Shown here piece after piece: positions 18,122 to 27,170 of a DNA stretch of 64,000 nt. How positions within the stretch are numbered: the stretch's first letter is position 1; every line of letters begins with the position of its first letter. Origin of the DNA: Bifidobacterium mizhiense (GTDB lineage: Bacteria; Actinomycetota; Actinomycetes; Actinomycetales; Bifidobacteriaceae); NCBI RefSeq assembly GCF_020884755.1, contig NZ_BPWE01000001.1, positions 620,001 to 684,000 of the forward strand, read 5' to 3'. A model generated the notes under the pieces. It saw nothing but the letters and a program-made list of their open reading frames with translations, did not search any database and was not told the origin of the DNA. The translations under genes and the position numbers were made by a program.

Positions 18122-20824
18122 CTATGACTCCTTGACGACATCCGCCGACTCAGCCTGAGCCTCGTCCTCGTCCGATGCCGCCTGGGCCGCCGCAGCGATC
18201 CTGGCCAGCTTGGCCTTGACCGCAGGCGTCGAGCCGGTGGACAGGGTCTCCTTGGCAGAGGAGCCATGTCCATGCTTGTTGGTCTTGACGAAGGGGTCGC
18301 CGCCCTTGACCGCATAGGGGTCGGCATAGGAGGCGGAGATGGTCGGCTTGTCATGGAGGATGAAGCCTCGGCCGTGGCAGGTGGGGCACTCCTCGGAGAA
18401 GGCCTCGACCAGCCCCTGGCCCACCCGCTTGCGGGTCATCTGCACCAGACCCAGGGAGGTGACCTCCGCCACCTGATGCTTGGTGCGATCCCGGGCCAGG
18501 CACTCCACCAGGCGGCGCAGGACCAGGTCGCGGTTGGCCGGCATGACCATATCCACATAGTCGATCATGATCATGCCGCCGATGTCGCGCAGGCGCAGCT
18601 GACGGGCGATCTCCTCGGAAGCCTCCAGGTTGCAGCGGGTCACCGTCTCCTCCAGGGACTTGCCCTTGCCGATAAAGCGGCCCGTGTTCACATCGATGGT
18701 GGTCATGGCCTCGGTACGGTCGATGACCAGGGAACCGCCGGAGGGCAGGTAGACCTGACGCTCCATGCCCTTGCGCAGCTGACTGTCGATGCTCCAGCGG
18801 TCGAAGACATCCTTGCCCTGGTGCTCAGCCGGGTCCCAGTGCTCGAGCTTCTCCTCCAGGTCGGGGGCCATGGTCTCCAGGTAGTTACGGACCCGCTCAT
18901 AGACCCCCTCGCCCTGAACCACCAGCTTGGCGAAGTCGTCGTTGAAGATGTCACGGACCACGCGGATGGCCACGTCCGGCTCGCCCTGCAGGAGCTTGGG
19001 GCGCTTACCGTGCAGGAACTCCTTGCGCTTGTCCTCGATCTTGCTCCACTGACGCTGCAGGTTCTCCAGATCCTTGGTCAGGGCCTCCTCACTGGCCCCC
19101 TCGGCCGCCGTGCGGATGATGACGCCCATATCCTTGGGAGCCACCCTGGAGACGATGCTCTTAAGGCGGGAACGCTCGCGGTCGGGCAGCTTGCGGCTGA
19201 CGCCGGTCATGCCGCCCGAGGGCACCAGAACCAGGAAACGGCCGGCCAGCGTGACCTGCGAGGTCAGCCGGGCGCCCTTATGGCCGATAGGATCCTTGGT
19301 GACCTGGACCAGCACAGGGTCGCCGGACTTGAAGGCCAGCTCGATCCGGCGGGGCTGGCCCTCCAGACGGGTGGAATCCCAGTTGACCTCGCCAGCGTAG
19401 AGCACACCGTTGCGGGCCTGGCCGATGTCCACGAAGGCGGCCTCCATGCTGGGCAGGACGTTCTGGACCCGGCCCAGGTAGATATTGCCGACAGTGGAGA
19501 CCTCCTGAATGTCGGAGACATAGTGCTCCACCAGGATGTCGTCCTCGATGACCGATATCTGGGTGTGGTGCTCCTTCTCACGCACCACCATCAGACGGTT
19601 GACGTTCTCACGGCGGGCCAGGAAGTCCTGCTCGACCAGCTGGGACTGACGCGAACGCTCGCGGCGGTTGTCCCGCCGACGCTGCTTCTTGGCCTCCAGA
19701 CGGGTGGAGCCCTCCACGTCAGTGATCTCGTCAATATATTGCTGCTTGCGGGAACGGCGAGTGCCGGACACCTCCGACTCGCCCTCGGCGGACTTGGAAC
19801 CCCTGCGACGGCGGCGACGACGAGTCAGCGGGGCCTCGTCCTCATCATCCTTGTCCTTGTCCTGCTCGTGCCCTCGACGGCGGCGACGGGTGGAAACGGA
19901 TTTCTCGGAGTCCTCCTCATCGCTCTTGGCACGGCGACGACGACGGGTGCGGGTGCCGGACTCCTGCTGATCCTCGTCCTGCTCCTGGTCCTCGTCGTTC
20001 ACGAAGGTGATGCCCTCGTGGTCCAGATCCTCCTCGATGCGCTCCACCTCGTCGGCGGCCCTGCGCTCCTCGGCGTTGAGCCTGCGGGAACGGCGCGAAC
20101 CGCCCTCCGAAGTGTTCCTGGACCTGCTCCGGTGAGAGGCCTTGGGCGATTGCTCGGCATCCTCGTCCTCATCATCCCGTTCGTCACGCTCATCGTGCTC
20201 AGGCCGGGTGGCGGGTATGACGGGCTCCTGGAAGAGCAGGGATGTCATAGGACGGGGGCGGGAGGCGCGCGGGCGTTCATCCTGCTCTTCGGCCTTCCGA
20301 CCTGACCTCTGACTGCGGCCCGAGGTCAGTGCCTCCACAGCCTCAATGGCACGCTCCTGACGCTCCTGATCAGCCTCACCCTCCTGGGTATGCTCCTCGG
20401 TGCGTCGGCGGGCAGCAGTTCGGGTACGACGACGAGTGGTCGTCCTGGTCGGCTTGGTCTCACTCTCATCCACCTGGACGTCCTGATCGGCCGCCTGATC
20501 CTCCTTGGGCTTGCGGGCGTGACGGCGACGGGTGGCAGAGGGCTTGGACTCGTCGTCTTCCTCCTTGGCCTTGCGGGAGGCCTTGCGCTTCTCGGCCTCG
20601 ACCTTCACAGGCACGTCGGCACCAGCAGCACCGGCCACTCTGACCACGCGCCGTCCAGCGCGGCGACGGGTGCCGGAACCAGCGGTCTGGTCGACCTGCC
20701 GTTCCTGTTTATCCCTGATAGCGGACCTATTATCCTGGGTATCCTCAGTATTCGTTTTTTCGGGCACAATGCTCCTTGCGGCACGCCGCCTCGCACCGCT
20801 CTCACGGTTCCGATCCGTCCTCAC
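18122..20824 (-). CDS. rng: Ribonuclease E/G family protein
   Basis: This 900-residue RNase E/G-type endonuclease is predicted to process rRNA and decay mRNA. The first 400 residues or so are low-complexity, with alternating Arg-rich and Asp/Glu-rich blocks and repeated RRRR tracts, likely an RNA- or partner-binding extension. An S1 domain begins near residue 445 (GNIYLGRVQNVLPSMEAAF). The DNase I-like catalytic part follows, with TTIDVNTGRF. The Zn-link CPTCHGRG lies near residue 812. In actinobacteria the noncatalytic extension is often N-terminal, as here. Whether to call it rne or rng is a matter of convention. It ends about 45 bp before the rplU leader on the same strand. Confidence 0.92.
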   Translation of the reverse strand: MRTDRNRESGARRRAARSIVPEKTNTEDTQDNRSAIRDKQERQVDQTAGSGTRRRAGRRVVRVAGAAGADVPVKVEAEKRKASRKAKEEDDESKPSATRRRHARKPKEDQAADQDVQVDESETKPTRTTTRRRTRTAARRRTEEHTQEGEADQERQERAIEAVEALTSGRSQRSGRKAEEQDERPRASRPRPMTSLLFQEPVIPATRPEHDERDERDDEDEDAEQSPKASHRSRSRNTSEGGSRRSRRLNAEERRAADEVERIEEDLDHEGITFVNDEDQEQDEDQQESGTRTRRRRRAKSDEEDSEKSVSTRRRRRGHEQDKDKDDEDEAPLTRRRRRRRGSKSAEGESEVSGTRRSRKQQYIDEITDVEGSTRLEAKKQRRRDNRRERSRQSQLVEQDFLARRENVNRLMVVREKEHHTQISVIEDDILVEHYVSDIQEVSTVGNIYLGRVQNVLPSMEAAFVDIGQARNGVLYAGEVNWDSTRLEGQPRRIELAFKSGDPVLVQVTKDPIGHKGARLTSQVTLAGRFLVLVPSGGMTGVSRKLPDRERSRLKSIVSRVAPKDMGVIIRTAAEGASEEALTKDLENLQRQWSKIEDKRKEFLHGKRPKLLQGEPDVAIRVVRDIFNDDFAKLVVQGEGVYERVRNYLETMAPDLEEKLEHWDPAEHQGKDVFDRWSIDSQLRKGMERQVYLPSGGSLVIDRTEAMTTIDVNTGRFIGKGKSLEETVTRCNLEASEEIARQLRLRDIGGMIMIDYVDMVMPANRDLVLRRLVECLARDRTKHQVAEVTSLGLVQMTRKRVGQGLVEAFSEECPTCHGRGFILHDKPTISASYADPYAVKGGDPFVKTNKHGHGSSAKETLSTGSTPAVKAKLARIAAAAQAASDEDEAQAESADVVKES

Positions 20825-21003
20825 GCTGCACTCTCACTGCAGCCGCGCACCTGCGTACGCCCGATCGAAACGCCTTGGCAAAAAGTCTTCCTGACGCAGG
20901 CGGACACCGACGCCCGCACGGATCACTGGGTCTCCGTCCGGGGGGATCAACGCCTACGCTGCAAGTGGTCAGGCAGAACCACCGTCCTCTAGTATGTCAC
21001 AGA

Positions 21004-22233
21004 TCAGCGGCTATCAGGTCCATTGAGCCATTCGACCAGTATGGCTTCCAGCCGAACCAGATCATCCAGGGGCACCTGTTCGTCGGCCTTGTGGGCCAGC
21101 AGGGGATCCCCCGCCCCCAAATTGACGGCCGGTAGGCCAAGGGCTGAAAACCGCGCCACATCGGTCCATCCCAGCTTGGCGCGAGGCTGCTGACCCGTGG
21201 TTCGGGCGACCAGGTCCGCCAGCGAACGCGCCCAAGGCGAGTCCAGACCAGGACGGGCCGCGGGCGATTCGTCGCACATGCGCACCGAAAATCCCTGGAA
21301 AACTCCGCCCAGGGCCATGTGTTCGCCATTGCCCAGCTCAGCACCCGTCCCCTGACCCATCATCAGCTCCTTGGCCTGGGCCAGGCTCTTGTCGGGGGCG
21401 AACCGGTAATTGACATGCACCCGGCAGCGGTCGGGGATGACGTTGGTGCCCAGGCCGCCCTCGATCATGGTGGCGTTAAGCCCCTCTCGATAGTCCAGGC
21501 CATCCACCTTCACCGTGGCCGGATGGTACTGCTCCAGCCGGTCAAGAATGGGCGCGGCAGCGTGGATGGCGTTGCTGCCCATCCAGGCCCGGGCGGAGTG
21601 GGCCGCCGTGCCGTGGGTGATCAGGTCGAAGCGCATGGTTCCGTTGCAGCCGGCCTCGATGGTGCAGTCGGTGGGTTCGCCGATGATGGCGAAATCCCCC
21701 TGTACCCAGTCGGGGTGGGCGGCCACCACACGGCCCAGCCCGTTCAGATCGGCCCGGACCTCCTCATGGTCGTAGAAGATGAAGGTCAGGTCATAGACCG
21801 GCTTCTGCAGGGTGAGCGCCAGGTGGAGGAAGACGGCATCTGAGGCCTTCATGTCGGCGGTGCCCCGGCCATAGAGCACCCTGGATCCTGGGTGGGCGGC
21901 AGCCAGGTCGGCGCGGATGTCCGGGTCACCGGGCTCCAGCCAGCGCGGGGGCAGGTTCCCATCCACGGGGACGGTGTCCAAATGACCGGCAAGGACAATG
22001 CGGTGGGGGCGGCCCAGCTGGGTTGAGGCCACGACCGTGTCGCCCAACCGTCGGACCAAGAGGTCAGCCCTTGACGACAGGGCCCTCTGGACGGCATCAG
22101 CCAGGGCGCTCTCCTGGTCGCTGACCGAGTTCAGGGCGGTCATGGACTCCAGTATCCTTGCCAGGGCCTGGGCAGGTTCAGCCCCCTGCACGCCGGCGAG
22201 AAGATCAATATCGGTCTGTGTGTTCTTGGCCAT
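21004..22233 (-). CDS. dapE: Succinyl-diaminopimelate desuccinylase
   Basis: This 409-residue M20-family metallohydrolase removes succinate from N-succinyl-LL-diaminopimelate in lysine/DAP synthesis. Metal and catalytic motifs are visible: AGHLDTVPVDGN (His and catalytic Asp) and FIFYDHEEV (catalytic Glu), then IIGEPTDCTIEAGCNG. It is somewhat longer than E. coli DapE (375), as is usual in actinobacteria. It is transcribed toward rng and divergent from the AEC permease. Other M20 peptidases look similar, but the overall pattern fits DapE well. Confidence 0.9.
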   Translation of the reverse strand: MAKNTQTDIDLLAGVQGAEPAQALARILESMTALNSVSDQESALADAVQRALSSRADLLVRRLGDTVVASTQLGRPHRIVLAGHLDTVPVDGNLPPRWLEPGDPDIRADLAAAHPGSRVLYGRGTADMKASDAVFLHLALTLQKPVYDLTFIFYDHEEVRADLNGLGRVVAAHPDWVQGDFAIIGEPTDCTIEAGCNGTMRFDLITHGTAAHSARAWMGSNAIHAAAPILDRLEQYHPATVKVDGLDYREGLNATMIEGGLGTNVIPDRCRVHVNYRFAPDKSLAQAKELMMGQGTGAELGNGEHMALGGVFQGFSVRMCDESPAARPGLDSPWARSLADLVARTTGQQPRAKLGWTDVARFSALGLPAVNLGAGDPLLAHKADEQVPLDDLVRLEAILVEWLNGPDSR

Positions 22234-22376
22234 AATGCCATGCTAGCGGGCCGGGAATCGCAGGTGGACTTGCAGCCGCAAGCATGAGGCCCGGGTGGCA
22301 CAATGGGGACGACAGAAGCGGTGGCACTCCGCCTGGGAGGCCGCCGTCCACCATGCGAGACGAGGAGGATGCCGGA

Positions 22377-23321
22377 GTGCCTGGACTGCTCAGTGCCATG
22401 GAAGGATTCTTCATCATCGGCGTGGTCATCGCCGTGGGCTATGTGGCCGCCCGCTTCCATGTCGGTGGTCCCACGGCCCAGCTGGTACTGAACAAGTACT
22501 CCTTCTTTGTCTCAACGCCCTGCCTGATGTTCGCCATCCTCTCCAAGCAGAAGCTGTCGGTCATCTTCCACCCCAGCATCATCGTGGCCTTCCTGTCGGC
22601 GGCGGCTGTGGGTCTGCTCTTCGTGGCCCTGAACGCAGCCAGCTTCCACCTGCCGGCCGCCGAAGCCACCATCGGCGCTCTGGACTCCCTGTATTTGAAC
22701 TCCAACAACATCGGGCTGCCTGTGGCCACCTATATTCTGGGCAATCCCACACTGGTGGCGCCCATCCTGGTCATGCAACAGGCCCTGTTCACCCCCATCG
22801 GGCTGACCGTCCTGGATGCGACCACCTCCGGCAAGCTCTCGATCAAGACCATCCTCAAACAGCCCCTGAAGCAACCCATCCTCATCGGCTCCATAGGCGG
22901 CATAGTGATTTCGGCCATCAGCGCCCAGGCCGGTCATTTCGTCATCCCCGACTTCGTCTACAAGCCCATCGACATGATCGGGCAGTCGGCCGTGCCCATG
23001 ATCCTCATGGCCTTTGGCATGTCACTGCGGGGTTCGCGGCCCATGGGCCGGGGCACCGACCGTCGTGCCACCCTGTGTGCGGTGATTCTGAAGAATCTGG
23101 TCATGCCCATCATCGCTTACCTGCTGGCCCGGTTCATGATGGGTTTCAGCGGTGCGGAACTGTACGGGTGCGTGGTTCTGGCGGCCCTGCCCACCGGCCA
23201 GAACGTCTACAACTACGCGGCCCGGTACGAGGTGGGAACCACCTTCGCCAGGGACGGCATCCTGCTGAGCACGATCAGCTCGCCCGTAATCATCGCCCTG
23301 GTCGCTGTGCTTCTGAGCTGA
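22377..23321 (+). CDS. AEC (auxin efflux carrier) family transporter
   Basis: This 314-residue inner-membrane protein has about ten hydrophobic segments and belongs to the AEC family, whose bacterial members carry small organic acids or related solutes. The first segment is FFIIGVVIAVGYVAARF, and the late GCVVLAALPTGQNVYNYA region is a conserved AEC feature. I chose GTG 22377 because GAGGAGG sits eight bases upstream; ATG 22398 or an upstream ATG are alternatives. The substrate cannot be told from sequence. It stands alone, convergent with the Maf/NUDIX gene. Confidence 0.85.
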   Translation: MPGLLSAMEGFFIIGVVIAVGYVAARFHVGGPTAQLVLNKYSFFVSTPCLMFAILSKQKLSVIFHPSIIVAFLSAAAVGLLFVALNAASFHLPAAEATIGALDSLYLNSNNIGLPVATYILGNPTLVAPILVMQQALFTPIGLTVLDATTSGKLSIKTILKQPLKQPILIGSIGGIVISAISAQAGHFVIPDFVYKPIDMIGQSAVPMILMAFGMSLRGSRPMGRGTDRRATLCAVILKNLVMPIIAYLLARFMMGFSGAELYGCVVLAALPTGQNVYNYAARYEVGTTFARDGILLSTISSPVIIALVAVLLS

Positions 23322-23343
23322 TGAACCCGACCGGGCCTTCTCT

Positions 23344-24693
23344 TCAGCCTTCGGCCGCCAGAGTCTCCAAGCGTTGCCGGAAGTGCGGCCAGTCCTGACC
23401 GAAGGCCTTCAGAAGGGGCAGGTCCGCGACCTTGTCCAGATCCACCCATTCCAGGGCAATGCTCTCATCGTCATTCATGCGGGGCTCGACCTGATGGCCA
23501 GGACGCTCAAAGGCCAGGATGGTCGTGTAGCCCCAGGGGCCATGATCCTCCAGGTAGGAGCCCACCACCTCAATGTCCTCCGGGCGGATGTTGGCCTCCT
23601 CATAGCTCTCGCGCAGACCGCCCTCCAGGGGGTTCTCCCCGTCGGAGATAGCGCCGCCCGGTACACCCCAGGTGCCGCCCTCGGCGCTCCACCGGGCCCG
23701 GTGCTGCAGAAGCACGCTGACCGGCGCGCCCGTGTCTGCATCACGCCGGGCCAGCAAGACGCCGGCAGCCCCGTTGAGCCCCCAGTGACGTCTGCCGCAG
23801 GCGCAGTCCACCCACCCGTCGCCAGGCTGGTGGACGTTCTCCACGGGGGCGACCAGTCCTTCAGGACCATGCGTCGATCCGGCTGTCTGCTGCCGCTCAG
23901 GCATGACTCGTCCGGCCCACAGTCGAGGCCAGGAGACGCCCAGCTCCTGGGCCAGGGCACGCAGGGTGGGCATGCTCAATCCCATCACTCCACTGGGATC
24001 GCCTTGGATGCCCTGAATGAAGGCACTGCCCAATCCCTCCAAGGTGAAGGAACCGGCCACCTCCAAGGGTTCGCCGGTGGCCACATAGGCCTGCATGACG
24101 GCCCTGTCATAGTCTCCGAAGGTCACCTGAGCGTTGCTGACCGCTCGGGCCCGTCGGCCGGTGGCCAGATCGATCAGACAGTGGCCGGTGACCAGGGTGC
24201 CGGTTCGGCCGCGCATGGCCATCAGCCGCTCCAGAGCACGCTCCGGCTGGTGAGGCTTCCCCATGACGGCGCCGTCCATGCTGAACAGTGAATCACACCC
24301 CAGCAGGAGGGGCCCGCGCCCGGCGCCGAGCATACCGCCCCAGACCCCAATGACCTGGCTCATGGGATCCCTGGAGGATGCATCCGAATCGCCCTGGCTC
24401 AGAGGTCTAAACGTGACCAGATCGCCCCGCGAGCGCCTTTCGGCATCCTTGACGGCATCCATGGTCGCTTGGACAGCCGAAGCCTTGGCTTCGGCCAAAA
24501 CACTGACCCGTTCGCGCACATCCAGGTCCTCCAGGTGACAACCCAGCTGACGGGCCCGTTCCGCCAGGACGGCCGGCTCATCCACTTTCGAGGGTCGGAT
24601 GATGGGGTCGATGCCCGCTTGAACCAGAAGCCGCCGCCTGGAGGGAGAGGATGAGGCCAGGATGAGTGGGATATGCCTGTCTTCAGTGTTCAC
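23344..24693 (-). CDS. Maf nucleotide pyrophosphatase fused to a NUDIX hydrolase
   Basis: This 449-residue fusion has two housecleaning domains. Residues 1 to about 235 are Maf: LILASSSPSRRRLL, KVDEP, GCDSLF and GKP are present, indicating hydrolysis of noncanonical or modified NTPs to NMPs. Residues about 270-449 are NUDIX: the box at about 346-368 (GAISDGE, seven residues, RE-SY-EE) is near canonical, and a CACGRRHWG motif precedes it. I chose GTG 24693, with AGGAAGG upstream; it overlaps the thrB stop by about ten bases. The open frame continues further upstream only as an antisense-like extension inside thrB. A Maf-NUDIX fusion suggests joint sanitation of the nucleotide pool; the substrates are unknown. 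Confidence 0.88.
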   Translation of the reverse strand: MNTEDRHIPLILASSSPSRRRLLVQAGIDPIIRPSKVDEPAVLAERARQLGCHLEDLDVRERVSVLAEAKASAVQATMDAVKDAERRSRGDLVTFRPLSQGDSDASSRDPMSQVIGVWGGMLGAGRGPLLLGCDSLFSMDGAVMGKPHQPERALERLMAMRGRTGTLVTGHCLIDLATGRRARAVSNAQVTFGDYDRAVMQAYVATGEPLEVAGSFTLEGLGSAFIQGIQGDPSGVMGLSMPTLRALAQELGVSWPRLWAGRVMPERQQTAGSTHGPEGLVAPVENVHQPGDGWVDCACGRRHWGLNGAAGVLLARRDADTGAPVSVLLQHRARWSAEGGTWGVPGGAISDGENPLEGGLRESYEEANIRPEDIEVVGSYLEDHGPWGYTTILAFERPGHQVEPRMNDDESIALEWVDLDKVADLPLLKAFGQDWPHFRQRLETLAAEG

Positions 24694-25738
24694 GATAGCC
24701 TTCCTGGTTCCCTTCCACCTGGACCCCCTGACAGTCCACGCCCAAGGACAGGATCCGCCAGCGGCCGGAATCCAGATAGTCCTTGGCAAGGGTCTGCAGC
24801 TCATTTTCGGCATCACCGTAATGCAGGACGATAATGCAGGGCCCGGCTCCAGAGACAGCAGCCGCGTAACCCTGACGGCGCAGGAGCTGCAGGAGCTTGG
24901 TTGATGAGGGCATGAGCCCAGCCCGGTATGGCTGATGGAGCCGGTCCTGGGTGGCCACGAAGAGCAGGGCGTTGGATCTGGCAGCCTGCTCATTGGCCTC
25001 GGCTCCCTGGTCATCCAGGGATCCAGGGTTCAGAGCGCCAGGAATCAGGGCCGCCCGTGACAGGTTGTGAACGGCATCCGCGTACGGCACCCGGTTGGGC
25101 AGGGCCTGCCGCGCCTTCTGCGTGGACAGATGAGCGCCGGGAACGAAGACTGTGGCTTTGATGGCCGGATCCACCTTGTAGCGCAGGGTGTGGTAGCCAC
25201 CCTCCAAGGGCGCGCCCCCGGCTATGGGCAGGGAACCCACCCCCTCGCCAGTGGCCAGATCATAGGAGACGGTCAGCCCACCGTAGACGGCAGGCGCCAC
25301 ATTATCGGGATGCCCCTCGATCTGAGCGGCCAGCGCGAAGACGGCATCACGGCGCAGTGGGCCCTTATGGGCGAAGGCCGCTGCCGCCGCGATTCCAGCC
25401 ACGATTGCCTCGGCGCTGGATCCCAACCCCCTGGCCTGGGGGATTCGGTTGACCGCGCGCATGATGAAGCCGAACCTCGGCAGTCCGAAGACCTGGCAGG
25501 CCCGCCTGAAAGTAGAGACGACCAGGTGTGTCTCGTCCCGGGGCAGAGTCCGCTCCCCCTCGCCCTTGATCACGACATAGGCGGTGGTGTCGCCCGGATC
25601 CACGGAACGGGTGAAGACGATCTCGTCATGGTAGTCTAGCGCCAAACCGACCGCATCGAAACCTGAACCCAGGTTGGCACTGGTGGCTGGCACACGTACC
25701 CGCACAGTAGACGGACCCTCTGCAGCAGCTGCCATCAT
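24683..25738 (-). CDS. thrB: Homoserine kinase
   Basis: This 351-residue GHMP-family kinase phosphorylates homoserine to O-phosphohomoserine for threonine synthesis. The ATP-binding motif is PQARGLGSSAEAIVAG, and VPATSANLGSGFDAVGLAL opens the protein as in ThrB. It overlaps hom by four bases (ATGA) and the Maf/NUDIX gene by about ten, so the three form a tightly coupled unit. thrC is not in the window. Confidence 0.95.
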   Translation of the reverse strand: MMAAAAEGPSTVRVRVPATSANLGSGFDAVGLALDYHDEIVFTRSVDPGDTTAYVVIKGEGERTLPRDETHLVVSTFRRACQVFGLPRFGFIMRAVNRIPQARGLGSSAEAIVAGIAAAAAFAHKGPLRRDAVFALAAQIEGHPDNVAPAVYGGLTVSYDLATGEGVGSLPIAGGAPLEGGYHTLRYKVDPAIKATVFVPGAHLSTQKARQALPNRVPYADAVHNLSRAALIPGALNPGSLDDQGAEANEQAARSNALLFVATQDRLHQPYRAGLMPSSTKLLQLLRRQGYAAAVSGAGPCIIVLHYGDAENELQTLAKDYLDSGRWRILSLGVDCQGVQVEGNQEGYREH

Positions 25739-27075
25739 TGGGCCTGCCGATCGAAGACGCGCAGGATGGAGGCCTGCCCGGTGACCGAGTCGAAGGTGGA
25801 GATTCGCTCGACCACCTGCCGCAGGGTCACCTCATCGCACAGGTGGGTGACCACGCGAAGCTGCTGGATCTCTCCGCTATAACCCGGGTCATGCAGGGTG
25901 GGCTTGATGTCCTGGTTGACGCCGTTGATGGAGATGCCCGCCTCGGAAAAGACCTGGGCAATGGCCGCCAGTACGCCAGGCTTGTCGTGAATCAGGAAGC
26001 GGACGGCAAAGGCGGCCCGGGACGCATCCAGCGGGGCCATGGGGATGTTGGCGTACATGGGGATTCCCGGACCCATGCCATGCTGGACGATGTGGCGGGC
26101 CTCGGTGACCACATCCCCCAGAACGGCTGATGCGGTGGGTGCCCCGCCTGCGCCCCGACCGTAGAACATGAGGTCGTCGGCGGCCTTGGCAGTGACGAAG
26201 ACGGCGTTGAAGCTGCCATGGACCGAGGCCAGGGGGTGGTTGTCTGGGATCAGTGCCGGGTAGACCCGGGCGGAGATACCCTGTTCGCCGCGTTCAGCCA
26301 CGGCCAGAAGCTTGATGACCCGGTGCTCGGTCTGTGCGGCCGCAATATCGTCGGCGGTGATGGCGCGGATGCCCTCGACGGGTACGTCATCCATGCGCAC
26401 ATCAGTGTGGAAGGCCAGCGTGGCCATGATGGCGGCCTTGGCGGCTGCATCCAGCCCGTCCACATCGGCAGTGGGGTCCGCCTCAGCAAAGCCCTTGGCC
26501 TGGGCGTCGCGCAGGGCCTGATCGAATTGCAGACCCTTGGTGGTCATTTCATCAAGAATGTAGTTGGTGGTCCCGTTGACAATGCCCACCAGGCTGGTGA
26601 TGCCGTCGCCCACCAAGGACTCACGCAGGGGCCGCACGATGGGGATGGCCCCGCCCACGGCCGCCTCGAAGTAGATGTCGACACCCCGCTCTTCGGCAGC
26701 CCGGTAGAGCTCAGGACCGTGCTGGGCCAGGAGGGCCTTGTTGGCGGTGACCACGCTGGCGCCGGACTCGATGGCCTTGAGCAGCAGGGTGCGGGCCGGC
26801 TCGATGCCGCCGATCAGCTCGATGACGATGTCCGCCCGGGTGACCAGGTCGGCTGAGTCTGTGGTCAGCAGGGACGGATCGATCCAATCAGCCTTGACCT
26901 TGTCAGGATGGAGGACGGCGATGCCCACCAGCTGCAGGGGACGGCCCACTCGACTGGCCAGGTCCTGGCTCTGTTCCACCAGGAGGCGGGCGGCCTGGGA
27001 ACCCACGGTCCCGGCCCCCAGAAGTGCTATGCGGATGGGCCTGACGGCCTCCTGCTGCTGCATGCGTTCAGGCAT
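25735..27075 (-). CDS. hom: Homoserine dehydrogenase
   Basis: This 446-residue enzyme reduces aspartate semialdehyde to homoserine, the branch point to threonine and methionine. The NAD(P) motif GAGTVGSQAA is near residue 20, the catalytic stretch ANKALLAQHG follows, and a C-terminal ACT-like domain (about residues 355-446, DKPGVLAAIAQVFSEAGIS) likely gives threonine feedback control. It is followed directly by thrB. No leader peptide is obvious in the 95-bp gap to lysA. Confidence 0.95.
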   Translation of the reverse strand: MPERMQQQEAVRPIRIALLGAGTVGSQAARLLVEQSQDLASRVGRPLQLVGIAVLHPDKVKADWIDPSLLTTDSADLVTRADIVIELIGGIEPARTLLLKAIESGASVVTANKALLAQHGPELYRAAEERGVDIYFEAAVGGAIPIVRPLRESLVGDGITSLVGIVNGTTNYILDEMTTKGLQFDQALRDAQAKGFAEADPTADVDGLDAAAKAAIMATLAFHTDVRMDDVPVEGIRAITADDIAAAQTEHRVIKLLAVAERGEQGISARVYPALIPDNHPLASVHGSFNAVFVTAKAADDLMFYGRGAGGAPTASAVLGDVVTEARHIVQHGMGPGIPMYANIPMAPLDASRAAFAVRFLIHDKPGVLAAIAQVFSEAGISINGVNQDIKPTLHDPGYSGEIQQLRVVTHLCDEVTLRQVVERISTFDSVTGQASILRVFDRQAQ

Positions 27076-27170
27076 ATGGATCCTCCATCCGCCCCATCGG
27101 GGCCTGTCGCAGGGTGTTGCTCCATCTTAGAAAGCCAATCCGACACCCGCATCCACCAAGGCGGAGCACA

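Noticed and set aside
18266-20305. Plus-strand open frame of about 680 codons opposite the RNase E/G gene
   Set aside because: Antisense shadow; the minus strand has the S1 domain and the zinc-link motif.
24694-25014. Upstream extension of the Maf/NUDIX gene inside thrB
   Set aside because: No Maf similarity before residue 1 as called, and GTG 24693 has a strong ribosome site.
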